A DNA stretch of 64,000 bases from positions 28,346-92,345 of the forward strand of contig SCSM01000028.1 in assembly GCA_004322215.1 (NCBI GenBank), given 5' to 3'. Below are positions 21,866 to 31,827 of this stretch, in pieces. Origin of the DNA: Bacteroidota bacterium. GTDB lineage: Bacteria; Bacteroidota; Ignavibacteria; Kapaibacteriales; UBA2268. A program made the position numbers and the translations under genes. The notes beneath the pieces are model-generated. The model made no database searches. It had not been told where the DNA came from and saw only the letters and a program-made list of their open reading frames with translations. The first letter of the stretch is position 1; each line of letters opens with the position of its first letter.

Positions 21866-22285
21866 TTAATAGAGATTGAGTGAATTAAGTTCATCCATTA
21901 AATTATCCACAGTGTCGCTCAATGATTCGCTTTTGCCTTTAATCGTTCTGCAAAGATGATGAAGCCGGTTGTAATAATCCTCATCGGGCTTTCGGGTTAC
22001 TTCCTGCTCCAGGTCTCCGCTATTTGTATAAATTTCGAATCTGATTGGAAAATCATTAGTCTTTGCAAGGTTCCTGGGAAAAGTCAATATAATGTAATGT
22101 TCCTTCAGATTCAGCTTAAAAATACCCTCATCTTCAGTTGGCTCCCATTTAATTAACTTATTAGTCGTTCTTTCGACTAAGACACTCAGAAAAGTTTCGA
22201 ATTTGTCTTTCAATTCCGACTCCGTAATTATTTTTAATATATTAATGTTATCAACTGTGCAAAAATAATGGAAATTTAAAAACAA
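21866..22285 (-). CDS. Conserved-looking hypothetical protein
   Basis: Up to 139 residues, soluble, mixed alpha/beta; no motif recognised. The core contains KLIKWEPTEDEGIFKLNLKEHYIILTFP and a helical C-terminus. There is no ATG near the beginning; starts would be TTG at 22285, or an internal TTG at about residue 26 that has a GGAG 6 nt upstream. It lies 16 bp before the HtrA-like gene on the same strand, so it may be the first gene of an htrA-lptB operon. Function unknown. Confidence 0.6.
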   Translation of the reverse strand: MFLNFHYFCTVDNINILKIITESELKDKFETFLSVLVERTTNKLIKWEPTEDEGIFKLNLKEHYIILTFPRNLAKTNDFPIRFEIYTNSGDLEQEVTRKPDEDYYNRLHHLCRTIKGKSESLSDTVDNLMDELNSLNLY

Positions 22286-22353
22286 TAAACGTTATTAATC
22301 GAAATCTATTATTATTAATTTTGCCTGATTATAATTATACTTTTATTTCCTTA

Positions 22354-24873
22354 ATGCAATCAATTGTAAATATTGCGATACCGATTCCCGGGAAGCAACT
22401 GTTTTCATACATAATCGAACATGATTTCGACGAATGTATGCTTATTGGCAGGAGAGCACTTGTTCCCTTCGGAAGAAGGGCATTGACCGGATATATCGTT
22501 GAGTTGAGCATAAACAAAAAAACAGACGGCTTGAAACCTGTCTTTGAGCTATTGGATTCAGAACCTGTATTCTCATCTGAAATGCTTGAACTGACTAAAT
22601 GGCTCGCCGATTATTATTTTTGCTCCTGGGGAATTGTTCTTAAATCTGCTATACCGTCAGGTATGTCACCGAAAAGTGTTATCAAAGTCCAGCTTTTACA
22701 TAATCCGACTGAAGCAGAATTACACGAAATCAGGAAAAAATCTCCGAAGAAAGCAGCTTTAATCGAATTCTTATCTGAACACAATGATTTTCTATCAATT
22801 AATTATATCGAAGATAATATTAAATCCGGCTCTGTGGCATCACATCTTGAAGCACTTGAACAAAACGGCTGGCTCACAATTAACAGGATGGTAGAGGATG
22901 ATTTGACCCCCAAAACCCAAAAAGCAGTCATACTATCTGAAGAATTGGTAAAAGATTATGAGTTATTCAAAAATGCCTTGAATGAACTCGATAAAAAATC
23001 TATTAAACAATCTCTCCTTTTGAATTTTATAAATCACAAATACCTTGAAAGTCAAAAACCGGTTTTGGTGAGCGAAGCAATTGCCGCATCTAAATCGAAT
23101 TACCAGTCAATCACTGCTTTAGCCAAAAAAAGTTATATTCAAATTGTTGAAATCGAAATAGACAGAACAGAAAAACCGTTGAAAATAGAATCACTCTCCC
23201 AAAGAGATGAGAGTAAGCTGGATTTAAATAATGAGCAATCGAATGCATTGAATGAGATATTACGAGCTACAGATAAATCAGAATTTGATGTTTTCCTGCT
23301 TCACGGTGTTACTGGCAGCGGTAAAACACTCGTATATATCCACGCAATTAAGAATATGATTTCAAGCGGGAAAACGGCTCTTCTGATTGTACCGGAAATT
23401 TCATTAACACCTCAACTTATTGACAGATTCAAGTCTGTCTTTCGCGAAAAAATTGCAGTTCTGCACAGCCGTATGTCCGAAGGTGAAAGATTCGACGGCT
23501 GGAGAGCCATAAAAAAAGGTGATTCAAGGATTGTAATCGGTGCCCGTTCTGCTATATTTGCTCCTCTTGATAATTTGGGTTTAATCATCGTTGACGAGGA
23601 ACACGAGCCGTCTTTCAAACAACAGGAACCGGACCCTAAGTATAATGCAAGGGATGTTGCACTCGTTCGTGGAAAGATTGACAAAGCTGTAGTAGTTCTT
23701 GGCTCTGCCACTCCATCAATCGAGAGTATGTATAATGCAAATACCGGTAAATACAAACTCCTGAATATTACTCAGAGAGCCGATGGAGCTAATCTGCCCA
23801 AGATTGAAATTGTGAACATAATCGAATCAAAAAGAAAGGGAGAAGTTACAGGAATCCTGACAAATTCTTTATTGTCGGAAATTGAAAAAAGGGTTTTAAA
23901 AAAGGAAGGTGTAATCCTTTTCCAGAACAGAAGGGGATTTGCCGTCTATCTCGAATGTCCCGAATGTGGTCATATTCCAATGTGTAAAAACTGTTCGGTT
24001 ACTCTTACTTATCACAAAGCAAAAAGCCAGTTGAGATGCCATTATTGTGGTTTTACTGTTAATGCAACAAAAAAATGTAATGCTTGCTCACATTCACCCA
24101 TGAAGGAAGTTGGTTTTGGAACTCAAAGAATAGAAGATGACCTTAATGAATGGTTTAAGAACAAAGAAATAAAACCGGTAATTGCAAGGATGGATTTGGA
24201 CACTACATCAAAAAAAAATGCACACAGGAAAATCCTTCAGCAATTTTCAAATGGTCTTACTGATATACTCATTGGCACCCAGATGGTTGCAAAAGGATTG
24301 GATTTCGAAAGAGTCACACTCGTTGGTGTTGTCAATGCAGATTTGCAGCTTTACCTGCCGGATTTTCGAGCTTCGGAAAGAACTTTCCAGTTATTAACCC
24401 AGGTTTCAGGCAGGGCAGGGAGAAGCAGTGAAAAGGAAGGGGAAGTGCTTATTCAATCTTCCCATCCCGAACATACTTCGATTCAATCTGCAGTTAAGGG
24501 TTCTTATGATTTATTTTATGAAAATGAAATCAGGGCGAGAAAAGAAGCATTATATCCACCCTTCACAAGATTCTGCCTGATTTTATTTGTCGGGAAAAAT
24601 TTAATTAAAGTCAGCGAATGTTCCAAAAATTTTAAAGAATTATTACCCACGGACAGGAAACATATTTTGGCTCTTGGACCGGTTGAGCCGGTTATATCCA
24701 AGGTCCGGAACAATTACAGGAAATTGATTGTCATAAAGAACAACAAAAGAACAGACCCTTCTGGGAAATATCTAAGGGAAATTCTTTCTAAGGCAAATGA
24801 TAAATATAATGAAGAATTTGCGTCTTCGGAAGTCAAAGTAGTGTTTGATATTGATTCCTATTTGGGACTATAA
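22354..24873 (+). CDS. priA: Primosomal protein N' (replication restart helicase)
   Basis: About 840 residues. PriA reloads the replisome at stalled forks and unwinds with 3'-5' polarity. The N-terminal 3'BD-like region (IAIPIPGKQLFSYII) is followed by helicase motifs: Walker A HGVTGSGKT, DEEH box, SATPS, and motif VI QVSGRAGR. The zinc-binding insertion has eight Cys in four CxxC pairs (CPECGHIPMCKNC ... CHYCG ... CNAC). The ATG at 22354 is preferred; a TTG frame start lies 33 nt upstream. Divergent from the htrA operon. Confidence 0.96.
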   Translation: MQSIVNIAIPIPGKQLFSYIIEHDFDECMLIGRRALVPFGRRALTGYIVELSINKKTDGLKPVFELLDSEPVFSSEMLELTKWLADYYFCSWGIVLKSAIPSGMSPKSVIKVQLLHNPTEAELHEIRKKSPKKAALIEFLSEHNDFLSINYIEDNIKSGSVASHLEALEQNGWLTINRMVEDDLTPKTQKAVILSEELVKDYELFKNALNELDKKSIKQSLLLNFINHKYLESQKPVLVSEAIAASKSNYQSITALAKKSYIQIVEIEIDRTEKPLKIESLSQRDESKLDLNNEQSNALNEILRATDKSEFDVFLLHGVTGSGKTLVYIHAIKNMISSGKTALLIVPEISLTPQLIDRFKSVFREKIAVLHSRMSEGERFDGWRAIKKGDSRIVIGARSAIFAPLDNLGLIIVDEEHEPSFKQQEPDPKYNARDVALVRGKIDKAVVVLGSATPSIESMYNANTGKYKLLNITQRADGANLPKIEIVNIIESKRKGEVTGILTNSLLSEIEKRVLKKEGVILFQNRRGFAVYLECPECGHIPMCKNCSVTLTYHKAKSQLRCHYCGFTVNATKKCNACSHSPMKEVGFGTQRIEDDLNEWFKNKEIKPVIARMDLDTTSKKNAHRKILQQFSNGLTDILIGTQMVAKGLDFERVTLVGVVNADLQLYLPDFRASERTFQLLTQVSGRAGRSSEKEGEVLIQSSHPEHTSIQSAVKGSYDLFYENEIRARKEALYPPFTRFCLILFVGKNLIKVSECSKNFKELLPTDRKHILALGPVEPVISKVRNNYRKLIVIKNNKRTDPSGKYLREILSKANDKYNEEFASSEVKVVFDIDSYLGL

Positions 24874-24932
24874 AAAAAATCATAACTTTTAATGGAAATC
24901 TCCGTATAATTATATAAGTTTTAAATATCAAT

Positions 24933-25265
24933 TTGAGAAAAAAAATAAAGAAAATTCTACATAATGAAATTTTTGATAAATACTTCAATCCTGAACTTCT
25001 GTTTTGGTTGATATCACTCTTATATTTATCGTTACTGAATGTAGAATCATTTTCGTATTTCAGTTTTTGCCCTTTTCATTTTTTTGGAATTGAATGGTGT
25101 CCGGGATGTGGCTTAGGCAGGTCAATTTCGTATCTTTTACACGGACATATTGAACAGTCTTTTCAGTCGCATTGGTTTGGACCGCTTGCCTTTATTATTA
25201 TTTTATACAGAATATATCAATTAGTGAAAATTATTATATTAAGAAACAAAATTATTTATCAATAA
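24933..25265 (+). CDS. DUF2752 membrane protein
   Basis: Small membrane protein of 110 residues with about three hydrophobic segments. It carries the DUF2752 hallmarks CPFHFFGIEWCPGCGLGRS (CPxxxxxxxxCPGCGLTR-like), a Gly-containing turn (LLHGHIEQSF) and a following WFGP where NPL/NP is typical. Role unknown in the family. The start is a TTG at 24933. It is 9 bp upstream of a TM2-domain gene, with which it commonly pairs in Bacteroidota, so cotranscription is likely. Confidence 0.85.
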   Translation: MRKKIKKILHNEIFDKYFNPELLFWLISLLYLSLLNVESFSYFSFCPFHFFGIEWCPGCGLGRSISYLLHGHIEQSFQSHWFGPLAFIIILYRIYQLVKIIILRNKIIYQ

Positions 25266-25274
25266 GGAGGAAAT

Positions 25275-25628
25275 ATGGCTGATGTTTTTAACTTCTTACC
25301 TATGCTTGAGGGCGAAGAATTGATGTACGTCCAGCATTTAATCAAGGATATGTCCGATGACCAGGCAAAGCAATTTGCTATGATTTATTCTTCGAGAAGG
25401 AAAGACCCGCAGGTTATTTTGATTACTTGTCTCGTTGGTTTTCTCGGAATAGCAGGAATCCACAGGTTTTTACTCGAACAAATCGGCATGGGGATATTGT
25501 ATATTCTGACCGGCGGATTATGCTGCATCGGTACAATCGTTGACCTTGTGAATTACAAGAAATTGACGTATGAATACAATCTGAAAATCGCAAACGATGT
25601 TTCGATGATTATTAAAAGCCGCAGTTAA
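25275..25628 (+). CDS. TM2 domain-containing protein
   Basis: 117 residues. The N-terminal 50 residues are soluble and helical; the C-terminal part has two membrane helices with the TM2 pattern GFLGIAGIHRFLLEQIGMGILYILTGG...IGTIVDLVNYKK. A very strong AAGGAGG ribosome binding site precedes the ATG. It follows the DUF2752 gene by 9 bp and is closed by a terminator. Molecular function of bacterial TM2 proteins is not settled. Confidence 0.9.
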   Translation: MADVFNFLPMLEGEELMYVQHLIKDMSDDQAKQFAMIYSSRRKDPQVILITCLVGFLGIAGIHRFLLEQIGMGILYILTGGLCCIGTIVDLVNYKKLTYEYNLKIANDVSMIIKSRS

Positions 25629-25639
25629 TTTCTTAAATT

Positions 25640-25685
25640 TTGAATCAGCGTCAGGAGTATCTCTTGACGCCGGTTCAATTTTATT
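25640..25685. terminator. Bidirectional intrinsic terminator between convergent genes
   Basis: GCGTCA (25648-25653) pairs with TGACGC (25665-25670) and is flanked by an outer TTGAA/TTCAA stem, followed by TTTTATTT on the plus strand and a T-rich stretch on the minus strand. It sits between the TM2 gene and the convergent HAD phosphatase gene and overlaps the latter's 3' end. Confidence 0.75.
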
Positions 25686-26223
25686 TGGAAAACAGATTAT
25701 TAAACACTTCATCCAGATTGCGAAAAACATAGTCTGCATCGGGATAATCACCATTCTTAACCGATTTCAGAAGAATGGTTTTTAAACCGGCTCGTTTACC
25801 TGCCGTAACGTCAGAATTTCTGTCGCCAATCATCCAGGAATTTTCCATATCAATATCCCATTTTTCTTTTGCTTCTATTAGCATTCCCGGATTTGGTTTT
25901 CGTCTATAACTGTTTGTCCCCGCAAGCTCGGTAGAATAGTATATATCATCAAAATTTTGTCCGGTCAATTCCTTTAATTCTATTTGCATATAATTATGTA
26001 CCGATTCAAGTTCTTCAACGCTCATCAATCCTTTGCCTATACCTTGCTGATTTGTTATCAATATTGTAAGATATTCTTCTGATTTAATTTTTGTGAAAAA
26101 TCGAATGAAATCGGGTAAGAATTTAAAATCTTTTGGAGCTTTAATATACTCTTTCACAATACGGAAATTAACAACTCCGTCCCTGTCAAAAAAAATCGCC
26201 TTACTTTTCATTGTTATTGCCAC
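25681..26223 (-). CDS. HAD-IIIA phosphatase, GmhB-like (heptose bisphosphate / histidinol phosphatase family)
   Basis: 180-residue HAD hydrolase. Catalytic motif I FFDRDGVVN, motif II LITNQQGIGKG, and the motif III/IV region RRKPNPGMLIEA...WMIGDRNSDVTAG are intact. The family normally removes the 7-phosphate of D-glycero-manno-heptose 1,7-bisphosphate. The zinc-binding Cys/His loop that usually precedes RKPxPGM is missing: the segment reads YYSTELAGTNSYRRKP with no Cys, so the substrate may differ. The start is GTG 26223 or ATG 26211; both overlap the end of the glycosyltransferase upstream, so the genes are translationally coupled. Confidence 0.85.
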   Translation of the reverse strand: MAITMKSKAIFFDRDGVVNFRIVKEYIKAPKDFKFLPDFIRFFTKIKSEEYLTILITNQQGIGKGLMSVEELESVHNYMQIELKELTGQNFDDIYYSTELAGTNSYRRKPNPGMLIEAKEKWDIDMENSWMIGDRNSDVTAGKRAGLKTILLKSVKNGDYPDADYVFRNLDEVFNNLFSK

Positions 26224-27430
26224 TTAATACTTCCATCATTATTTTATCCAATTGCTCAAAAACCGATTCCCAGGGATGTGTTCCAACGATTAATTTTCTT
26301 GCATTTTCAGAAATCGTTTTTGCCAATTCATCATCTTTCAATAATCTTAATGTGTTATACGCTAATTCTTCGCTCGATGTTCCAATCAGTACATCTTTCC
26401 CATTTGTTGCGGGTATGCCCTGGATACCGGTTTTTGTTGTTACCACAGGGCATCCGCAAGCCATCGCTTCAATTAATTTATTCTGTATTCCCGAACCGCC
26501 AACATGAGGATGCAGAAACACTCTTGCATTTTGCAAATATGGAACCATATTGGGAACATTAGGTATAATTTTAATTGAACCGGATTCCAATGCTTTTATT
26601 TCACCTGATGGATTCGCCCCCACAATATTCAATTTAATATCAGGGATTTCTCTTCTAACCTCGGGTAAAATATTATTAACTATATCTCTAATCATCAGAA
26701 CATTTGCCCATATATCCAATTTACCGGCAAACAAAATATCCTTTCTCTGTTTAAAATCTTGCGGTGTTGTGAATTTGTTTATATCAGTTCCATTAGTCAA
26801 CAATCTGTATTTTGCTGTTGGATTTTGGTTCAGCATGGAATCAATATCATGCTCTGTTACGAAAGTCGTTAAGTCAAAATGTTCCACGATTTTCGGCTCG
26901 TATTTCAGAAGCCGGTTGAATTCCCACCATCTTGTAAGTTTTTGAATAATATTTTTTGTGCTCTGATATGACCTTTTCTGATATACTACCCTGCAATCCT
27001 CAGCCATAAGGATTTTCTTTATTTTATAATTCTTCAGATATTCGGCTGTCCTCATAAAAAATGCAAACGATAAATCATATTTCTTATTATTTAATAAATC
27101 ATCAACAATCCTCTTAAATTCAGATTGAGTATAATATCCTATTTCAAGTGGTAATTTGAAAAATGATTTGAAAAAATGTCTTATAGAAGCTGTTACAGGA
27201 TTTAGTAGTATTACATGTACTTCAAGCCCAAGTTTTTTCATTTCATTTACATACTCATCAGGTACATTTTTCCCCTGGTAAAAAGAAACAAGCGTTACAT
27301 TATGCTCTTTTGCTAAATATGATAATATATTAAATGGCTTCAGCCGGTCACCACCTATCACAGGGTAGGGCAGCCGCGCTGTCAGGAACAGAATATTGAG
27401 CTTTTTATTTATTTCTTTCGGTTCAATCAT
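26201..27430 (-). CDS. Glycosyltransferase, GT-B fold (GT4-like)
   Basis: 409 residues. The N-terminal Rossmann half begins ILFLTARLPYPVIGGDRLKPFNIL; the C-terminal nucleotide-sugar half has DILFAGKLDIWANVLM, VPYLQNARVFLHPHVGGSGIQNKLIEAMACGCPVVTT, which contains the GT4-type E-x7-E-like donor site. It presumably transfers a sugar in surface polysaccharide or LPS synthesis. Its ATG overlaps the stop of the aminotransferase upstream (TAATG), and its end overlaps the phosphatase start, giving a three-gene coupled operon. Confidence 0.9.
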   Translation of the reverse strand: MIEPKEINKKLNILFLTARLPYPVIGGDRLKPFNILSYLAKEHNVTLVSFYQGKNVPDEYVNEMKKLGLEVHVILLNPVTASIRHFFKSFFKLPLEIGYYTQSEFKRIVDDLLNNKKYDLSFAFFMRTAEYLKNYKIKKILMAEDCRVVYQKRSYQSTKNIIQKLTRWWEFNRLLKYEPKIVEHFDLTTFVTEHDIDSMLNQNPTAKYRLLTNGTDINKFTTPQDFKQRKDILFAGKLDIWANVLMIRDIVNNILPEVRREIPDIKLNIVGANPSGEIKALESGSIKIIPNVPNMVPYLQNARVFLHPHVGGSGIQNKLIEAMACGCPVVTTKTGIQGIPATNGKDVLIGTSSEELAYNTLRLLKDDELAKTISENARKLIVGTHPWESVFEQLDKIMMEVLSGNNNEK

Positions 27431-28596
27431 TATTTTTTATTTTTTTCTTTAAAATCTTTCATAGCAATAACAAGTTTTTTATAATCTTCAATTTCATTAT
27501 ATACCTGTGATGAAATCCTGAATAGCAGATTCCCGTTATTATTATGAAAGGCGAGTTCAATCTTATATTCTTTCATAAAATGATTTCTCAAATCAATTGT
27601 TATATGCTCATTTGGTTCCAACCTTACAGGTAAACTGATTGACGACATAAATCCGAGCATTTCGTTATTTGTATGTACAGGAATCTTCAATTCACTGCAA
27701 ATCAATTCTGTCGCATCGCACACAAGTTTATGATTGTATTCTCTCACTTTTACAAAGTTTAACAAATTGTAAAAACCAATTGCAGATGACAGACCAAGCC
27801 ATGGAGAAGGATTTTTTGTGCCTGTCCATGCAAATTCCTCCTGGTAACTCTTCCCGTAAAATAATGAAATTGTTAGAGGATTTATTTTATTCTGCCATTT
27901 CTCAGATACCCACAAAAACGCGCAACCTTTTGGTGCAAACATCCATTTATGACAATTACCCGTATAAAAATCTGCTCCGAGTTCATCGAGATTCAAATCC
28001 GTCATTCCTGGTGCGTGTGCTCCGTCAATTATAGTAATAATACCTTTTGAACGGCACAAATCAATTAGCTCTTTTATTGGAAAAACCAATGCCGTTGGAG
28101 AAGATACATGGTCAACTATTAGAATTTTCGTTCTGTCATTTATTTTCACTGTTATTTTTTCGATTATTAATTTATTATCAACAACGGGGAATGGTATGTC
28201 AATCTCAATGGCTTTTGCTCCGGTTCTTTCTGCAAAGTACTTTATTGTATTGCGGACACCCTGGTAAACATGATTAGGTGTAATTATCTCATCACCCGGC
28301 TTTAATTCCTTTTCCAATGAATGTAAAACGGTATTAATACCTGTAGTTGCATTTTCAACAAGTACAATGTCCCCGGGTTTTGCACCGGTGAAATTTGCAA
28401 GTTTAGTTATCGCATCTTTTAGTAAGTAAGGATATTCCCCCTCAAAAAATGAAAGTGGTTCCCTCTCAAGCCGCCTTTCGATTTCTTCTTTGGCTTCTAT
28501 TACCTTTATAGGTGTTGCTCCGAATGAGCCGTGATTCAGAAATGTTACCTCATCATCCAGCAGCCATTCTTTTTTTATTCTATATCCGAATTCCAT
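27430..28596 (-). CDS. Class V aminotransferase, isopenicillin-N-epimerase-like
   Basis: PLP-dependent enzyme of 388 residues, fold type I. Seen: LNHGSFGATPIKV at the start, ENATTGINTVL, IDGAHAPGMTDLNLDELGADFYTGNCHKWMFAPKGCAFLWV with the PLP lysine in CHKW, and TGTKNPSPWL near the end of the core. This is the layout of the isopenicillin-N epimerase/cysteine desulfurase-like subgroup; the actual reaction (epimerase, lyase or desulfurase) is not decided by sequence. First gene of the operon with the glycosyltransferase and the HAD phosphatase. Confidence 0.88.
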   Translation of the reverse strand: MEFGYRIKKEWLLDDEVTFLNHGSFGATPIKVIEAKEEIERRLEREPLSFFEGEYPYLLKDAITKLANFTGAKPGDIVLVENATTGINTVLHSLEKELKPGDEIITPNHVYQGVRNTIKYFAERTGAKAIEIDIPFPVVDNKLIIEKITVKINDRTKILIVDHVSSPTALVFPIKELIDLCRSKGIITIIDGAHAPGMTDLNLDELGADFYTGNCHKWMFAPKGCAFLWVSEKWQNKINPLTISLFYGKSYQEEFAWTGTKNPSPWLGLSSAIGFYNLLNFVKVREYNHKLVCDATELICSELKIPVHTNNEMLGFMSSISLPVRLEPNEHITIDLRNHFMKEYKIELAFHNNNGNLLFRISSQVYNEIEDYKKLVIAMKDFKEKNKK

Positions 28597-28734
28597 CTTT
28601 CTTTCTTTAGTAATTATTAAATTTCAATAAATTTGAAAATTATCATTTTAAAATTATACTTTGTTTTTATTATTATAAAAATTATAAATTTAAAAATTCA
28701 ACAAAAATTGAAAATTCTAAATTGTAAATTTTAT

Positions 28735-30732
28735 TTAATTCTCACTTACTTCAAAATCCTGCAAAACAAATCTTTCTGCTAATTCTTCATTTATCCCATC
28801 GAGAAATCTTGAAGGTTTAGAAAGCACAATTCCCGATTCCCTGTCATATATATTTGTCGGATAAGTCAGGTATAAATAATCTTTTGCCCTTGTGCAGGCA
28901 ACATAGAACAACCTTCTCTCCTCTTCGATTGAATCCACTGAATCTGCTGCTTTTGACGAGGGAAATCGACCATCCAATACCCAAATCAGGAATACAACTT
29001 TCCACTCCAGTCCTTTAGCTGAATGTATCGTACTGAGAGAAATATATTCATCCTCCTTCGATTCTTCTTCCAAATCCACAACTGATTCAACCGGCGGTTC
29101 GATTGCCATATCATTCAGAAATTCATTAACAGATTTATATCTTTCGGCAATTGTTATAAACATCTCGATATCTTTCCATCTCTTCTGCCAGTCATCATAT
29201 TTATTTTGGAGCAATGGCTTGTAATAATCTGCGATTAAACTCGCCCTTTCTCCTATGTTAATTTTCCCTGTACTTATCTCATTCATAAATTTGAACATGT
29301 TATTAATCGAATCTTTTCCTTTGGGAATCCATGTCAAATCAGGTGATTTAGATAAATCCACATTCTTCTCCGTTAGCTGTTCGATTATCCTTGTAGAAGT
29401 TCTTGGACCCACTCCTTCAAGTAATAGCAGAGCTCTGTTCCAGCTTACCGCATCCCTCGGGTTCGATAATATTTTAAAGAAGGAGGTCATATCTTTTATG
29501 TGCGATGTTTCTACAAACTTCATTCCGCCGAATTTTCTATATGGAATATTTGCTTTGTTTAATTCAATTTCCAAATCGAATGACAAAAATGCCGAACGGA
29601 AAAGCACAGACATTTCCTCCAGGGGAATTCCCTGTTCTCTCAATTCCAGGATTTCTTGAACGAGAAATAGCGATTGCTGTCTCTCATTTTCCGATGTAAT
29701 GATTTTCGGCTTTTCCTCTGCAAATTTTCTTGAAAATAATTCCTTCTGATACTGAAAAGGTGCTGCTTTGATAATCTCATTTGTCAAACTTAGAATAGGT
29801 TCGTTACTCCTGTAATTTTCTTCTATTTTATATATTTTACATTCTTTGAACGATTCAGGAAATTCAATAATATTCCTGAATTCTGCTCCGCGGAATGAAT
29901 ATATGCTTTGTGCGTCGTCACCCACTGCCATAACGTTTTCATTTACTCCTGCAAGTAATTTCACTATTTCGTGCTGGAGTTTATTTGTATCCTGGTACTC
30001 ATCAACCATAACATAAGTGTATCTCCTGTTTATTTCCTTCTTCGCGTCCGGAAACTCATTCAGCAATTTAAATAAATACAAAAGCAGGTCATCGTAATCG
30101 AGTACATTATATTTTTTCTTGTATTCAATATAAGCTTTACCAATTTGAATTATGTTATCGAGTTCCTCAAAAAAGTAAGGGAAATCATTCAGTAATACTT
30201 CTTCGACATTCAGGCAGCGATTAACAGCCAAATTGAAAATCTTTAATAATGTCTCTTTTTTGGGAAACCTTTTTTTGCTTTTGTCGAATCTCATTTGAGT
30301 CCTGATGAGATTAATTGTGTCCTCGCTGTCTCCTTGGTCTAATACATTAAAATTACTCTCCATGCTCAGCAACTTCGCATATTTCCTTAGAATATTCAGC
30401 GAGAATGAATGGAATGTTCCTCCCGATACTCTTTCGCATCGCCCATCGAGCAGTGTGGAAGCCCTTCTCAGCATTTCTGTTGATGCTTTTCTTGTGAATG
30501 TAAGAAGCAGAATTGAATCCGGCTGAACCCCGTCTTCGACAAGCCGGGCAAGACGGTAAACGAGGGTTCGTGTCTTGCCTGTTCCTGCTCCTGCAATAAC
30601 GAGTGCAGCACCATTGTTATGCATTACTGCTTCGTATTGTGCAGGGTTCAATTCATTGTTATAGCCAATCTTATAGCCAATTCTCTTTCTTGGCTCTATC
30701 TCGGTAACCTTCTTTAGCTGTATTTTTTTCAC
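28735..30732 (-). CDS. UvrD/Rep/PcrA-family 3'-5' DNA helicase
   Basis: Superfamily 1A helicase of 665 residues. All motifs are readable: Q-motif LNPAQYEAV, Walker A VIAGAGTGKTRT, Ia LTFTRKAS, motif II VDEYQDTN, motif III AQSIYSFRGA, motif IV YRSN, motif V STIHSAKGLEWKVVF, motif VI RRLFYVACTRAKDYLYL. Role by family: DNA repair and removal of roadblocks. It is shorter than typical PcrA (about 720), mainly at the C-terminus. Which paralogue (PcrA, UvrD or Rep) cannot be decided here. Confidence 0.93.
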   Translation of the reverse strand: MKKIQLKKVTEIEPRKRIGYKIGYNNELNPAQYEAVMHNNGAALVIAGAGTGKTRTLVYRLARLVEDGVQPDSILLLTFTRKASTEMLRRASTLLDGRCERVSGGTFHSFSLNILRKYAKLLSMESNFNVLDQGDSEDTINLIRTQMRFDKSKKRFPKKETLLKIFNLAVNRCLNVEEVLLNDFPYFFEELDNIIQIGKAYIEYKKKYNVLDYDDLLLYLFKLLNEFPDAKKEINRRYTYVMVDEYQDTNKLQHEIVKLLAGVNENVMAVGDDAQSIYSFRGAEFRNIIEFPESFKECKIYKIEENYRSNEPILSLTNEIIKAAPFQYQKELFSRKFAEEKPKIITSENERQQSLFLVQEILELREQGIPLEEMSVLFRSAFLSFDLEIELNKANIPYRKFGGMKFVETSHIKDMTSFFKILSNPRDAVSWNRALLLLEGVGPRTSTRIIEQLTEKNVDLSKSPDLTWIPKGKDSINNMFKFMNEISTGKINIGERASLIADYYKPLLQNKYDDWQKRWKDIEMFITIAERYKSVNEFLNDMAIEPPVESVVDLEEESKEDEYISLSTIHSAKGLEWKVVFLIWVLDGRFPSSKAADSVDSIEEERRLFYVACTRAKDYLYLTYPTNIYDRESGIVLSKPSRFLDGINEELAERFVLQDFEVSEN

Positions 30733-30880
30733 TTTTATTGGCTATAATAAATAAACAAATAACAAAGTTAACTAATTGCACCGAGAGAATTAAATCTGTT
30801 CATAAATTTCCTTTTTACTTTTTTATTATTTAATTTTATTACAATTAGATAATACTTGTATCAAATATTAAGGGTTAAAA

Positions 30881-31774
30881 ATGAAAAAAATTAATTATTT
30901 TATTGTTATTTTGCTTGTATTATTATCAGTATCATTATCATATTCCCAACCCTTTAAGGCAAAAGATGGATTAAGTACAGCAAGCAGCAATTCCGGAATC
31001 TCAAATCCCGAACTTTTGATGTGTGCAGCAGTTAATGGTTATATTACGGGATTGCCTACTGATTTTAAATTCTATATTAATTATGGTGAGGCAAATGCAT
31101 GGTTTTACCTTTTCAGGTCTGCCGATAATCATAACGATAAAAAATTAATGATGTGCTATTATTTAATAAATTTATTATCGTTTGAAATACCTTTATCAAG
31201 TATGATTGACAGTCTCCCTTATGAACCGGCTGGCAGTCTGAATGACATTGATTGGATGGATAGTGATGTAATGGCAGAAAATCTAAGAAATTCACAGGAT
31301 TATAAAAATTATTTGAATGCACATACCGATGCCACTATCAGGTTTGTTACACTTAGTTACAATGGTGATTATCCATATTTGCCCATCGGTAATGCGTATT
31401 GGATGGCAAGAATTGAAGCTCCAAATGCAAAATCCCTGATTTGTGCCGTAAATGCTGTTGATGGTGATGTGACTTGTTTCGATGAACCATCCGCAGTTGA
31501 TGAAAAAGTTGATGAAAAAATTGAACTTAAGTTTTATCCCAATCCTTCAAAAGACTATTTATTTGTTACAATTCCCCCAAATATTTCAATAAATGGAAAT
31601 CTATTAGAATTATTTGATTCGGAAGGGAAATTAGCTTACTGCTTCAATGTTAAACCGGTTGATGGAATAAATTTAATTTCTGTTCCGATACAACTACTTT
31701 CAAATGGGCAATATTTTATTAAATTGTCTACTTCAACCGGAATATTATCTGGACAATTTGTAATTGAAAGATAA
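30881..31774 (+). CDS. Exported protein with type IX sorting domain
   Basis: 297 residues. A signal peptide (about 1-22, ending SLSYSQ) leads a domain of about 190 residues that I do not recognise (contains GEANAWFYLFRSADN). The C-terminal 80 residues are a type IX sorting domain starting KFYPNPSKDYLFV and ending GILSGQFVIER. AAGGG lies 9 nt before the ATG. First of a run of four plus-strand genes for envelope proteins. Confidence 0.82.
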   Translation: MKKINYFIVILLVLLSVSLSYSQPFKAKDGLSTASSNSGISNPELLMCAAVNGYITGLPTDFKFYINYGEANAWFYLFRSADNHNDKKLMMCYYLINLLSFEIPLSSMIDSLPYEPAGSLNDIDWMDSDVMAENLRNSQDYKNYLNAHTDATIRFVTLSYNGDYPYLPIGNAYWMARIEAPNAKSLICAVNAVDGDVTCFDEPSAVDEKVDEKIELKFYPNPSKDYLFVTIPPNISINGNLLELFDSEGKLAYCFNVKPVDGINLISVPIQLLSNGQYFIKLSTSTGILSGQFVIER

Positions 31775-31827
31775 AAAAGTTAATTGGTTTTTTAATGATT
31801 TTATTTATGAATTAATCAAGGGATTTT

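Noticed and set aside
28597..28734. Repeated AAATT/AAAATTC-like words between genes as a repeat family
   Set aside because: Low-complexity AT-rich DNA, common throughout the window; no defined unit.
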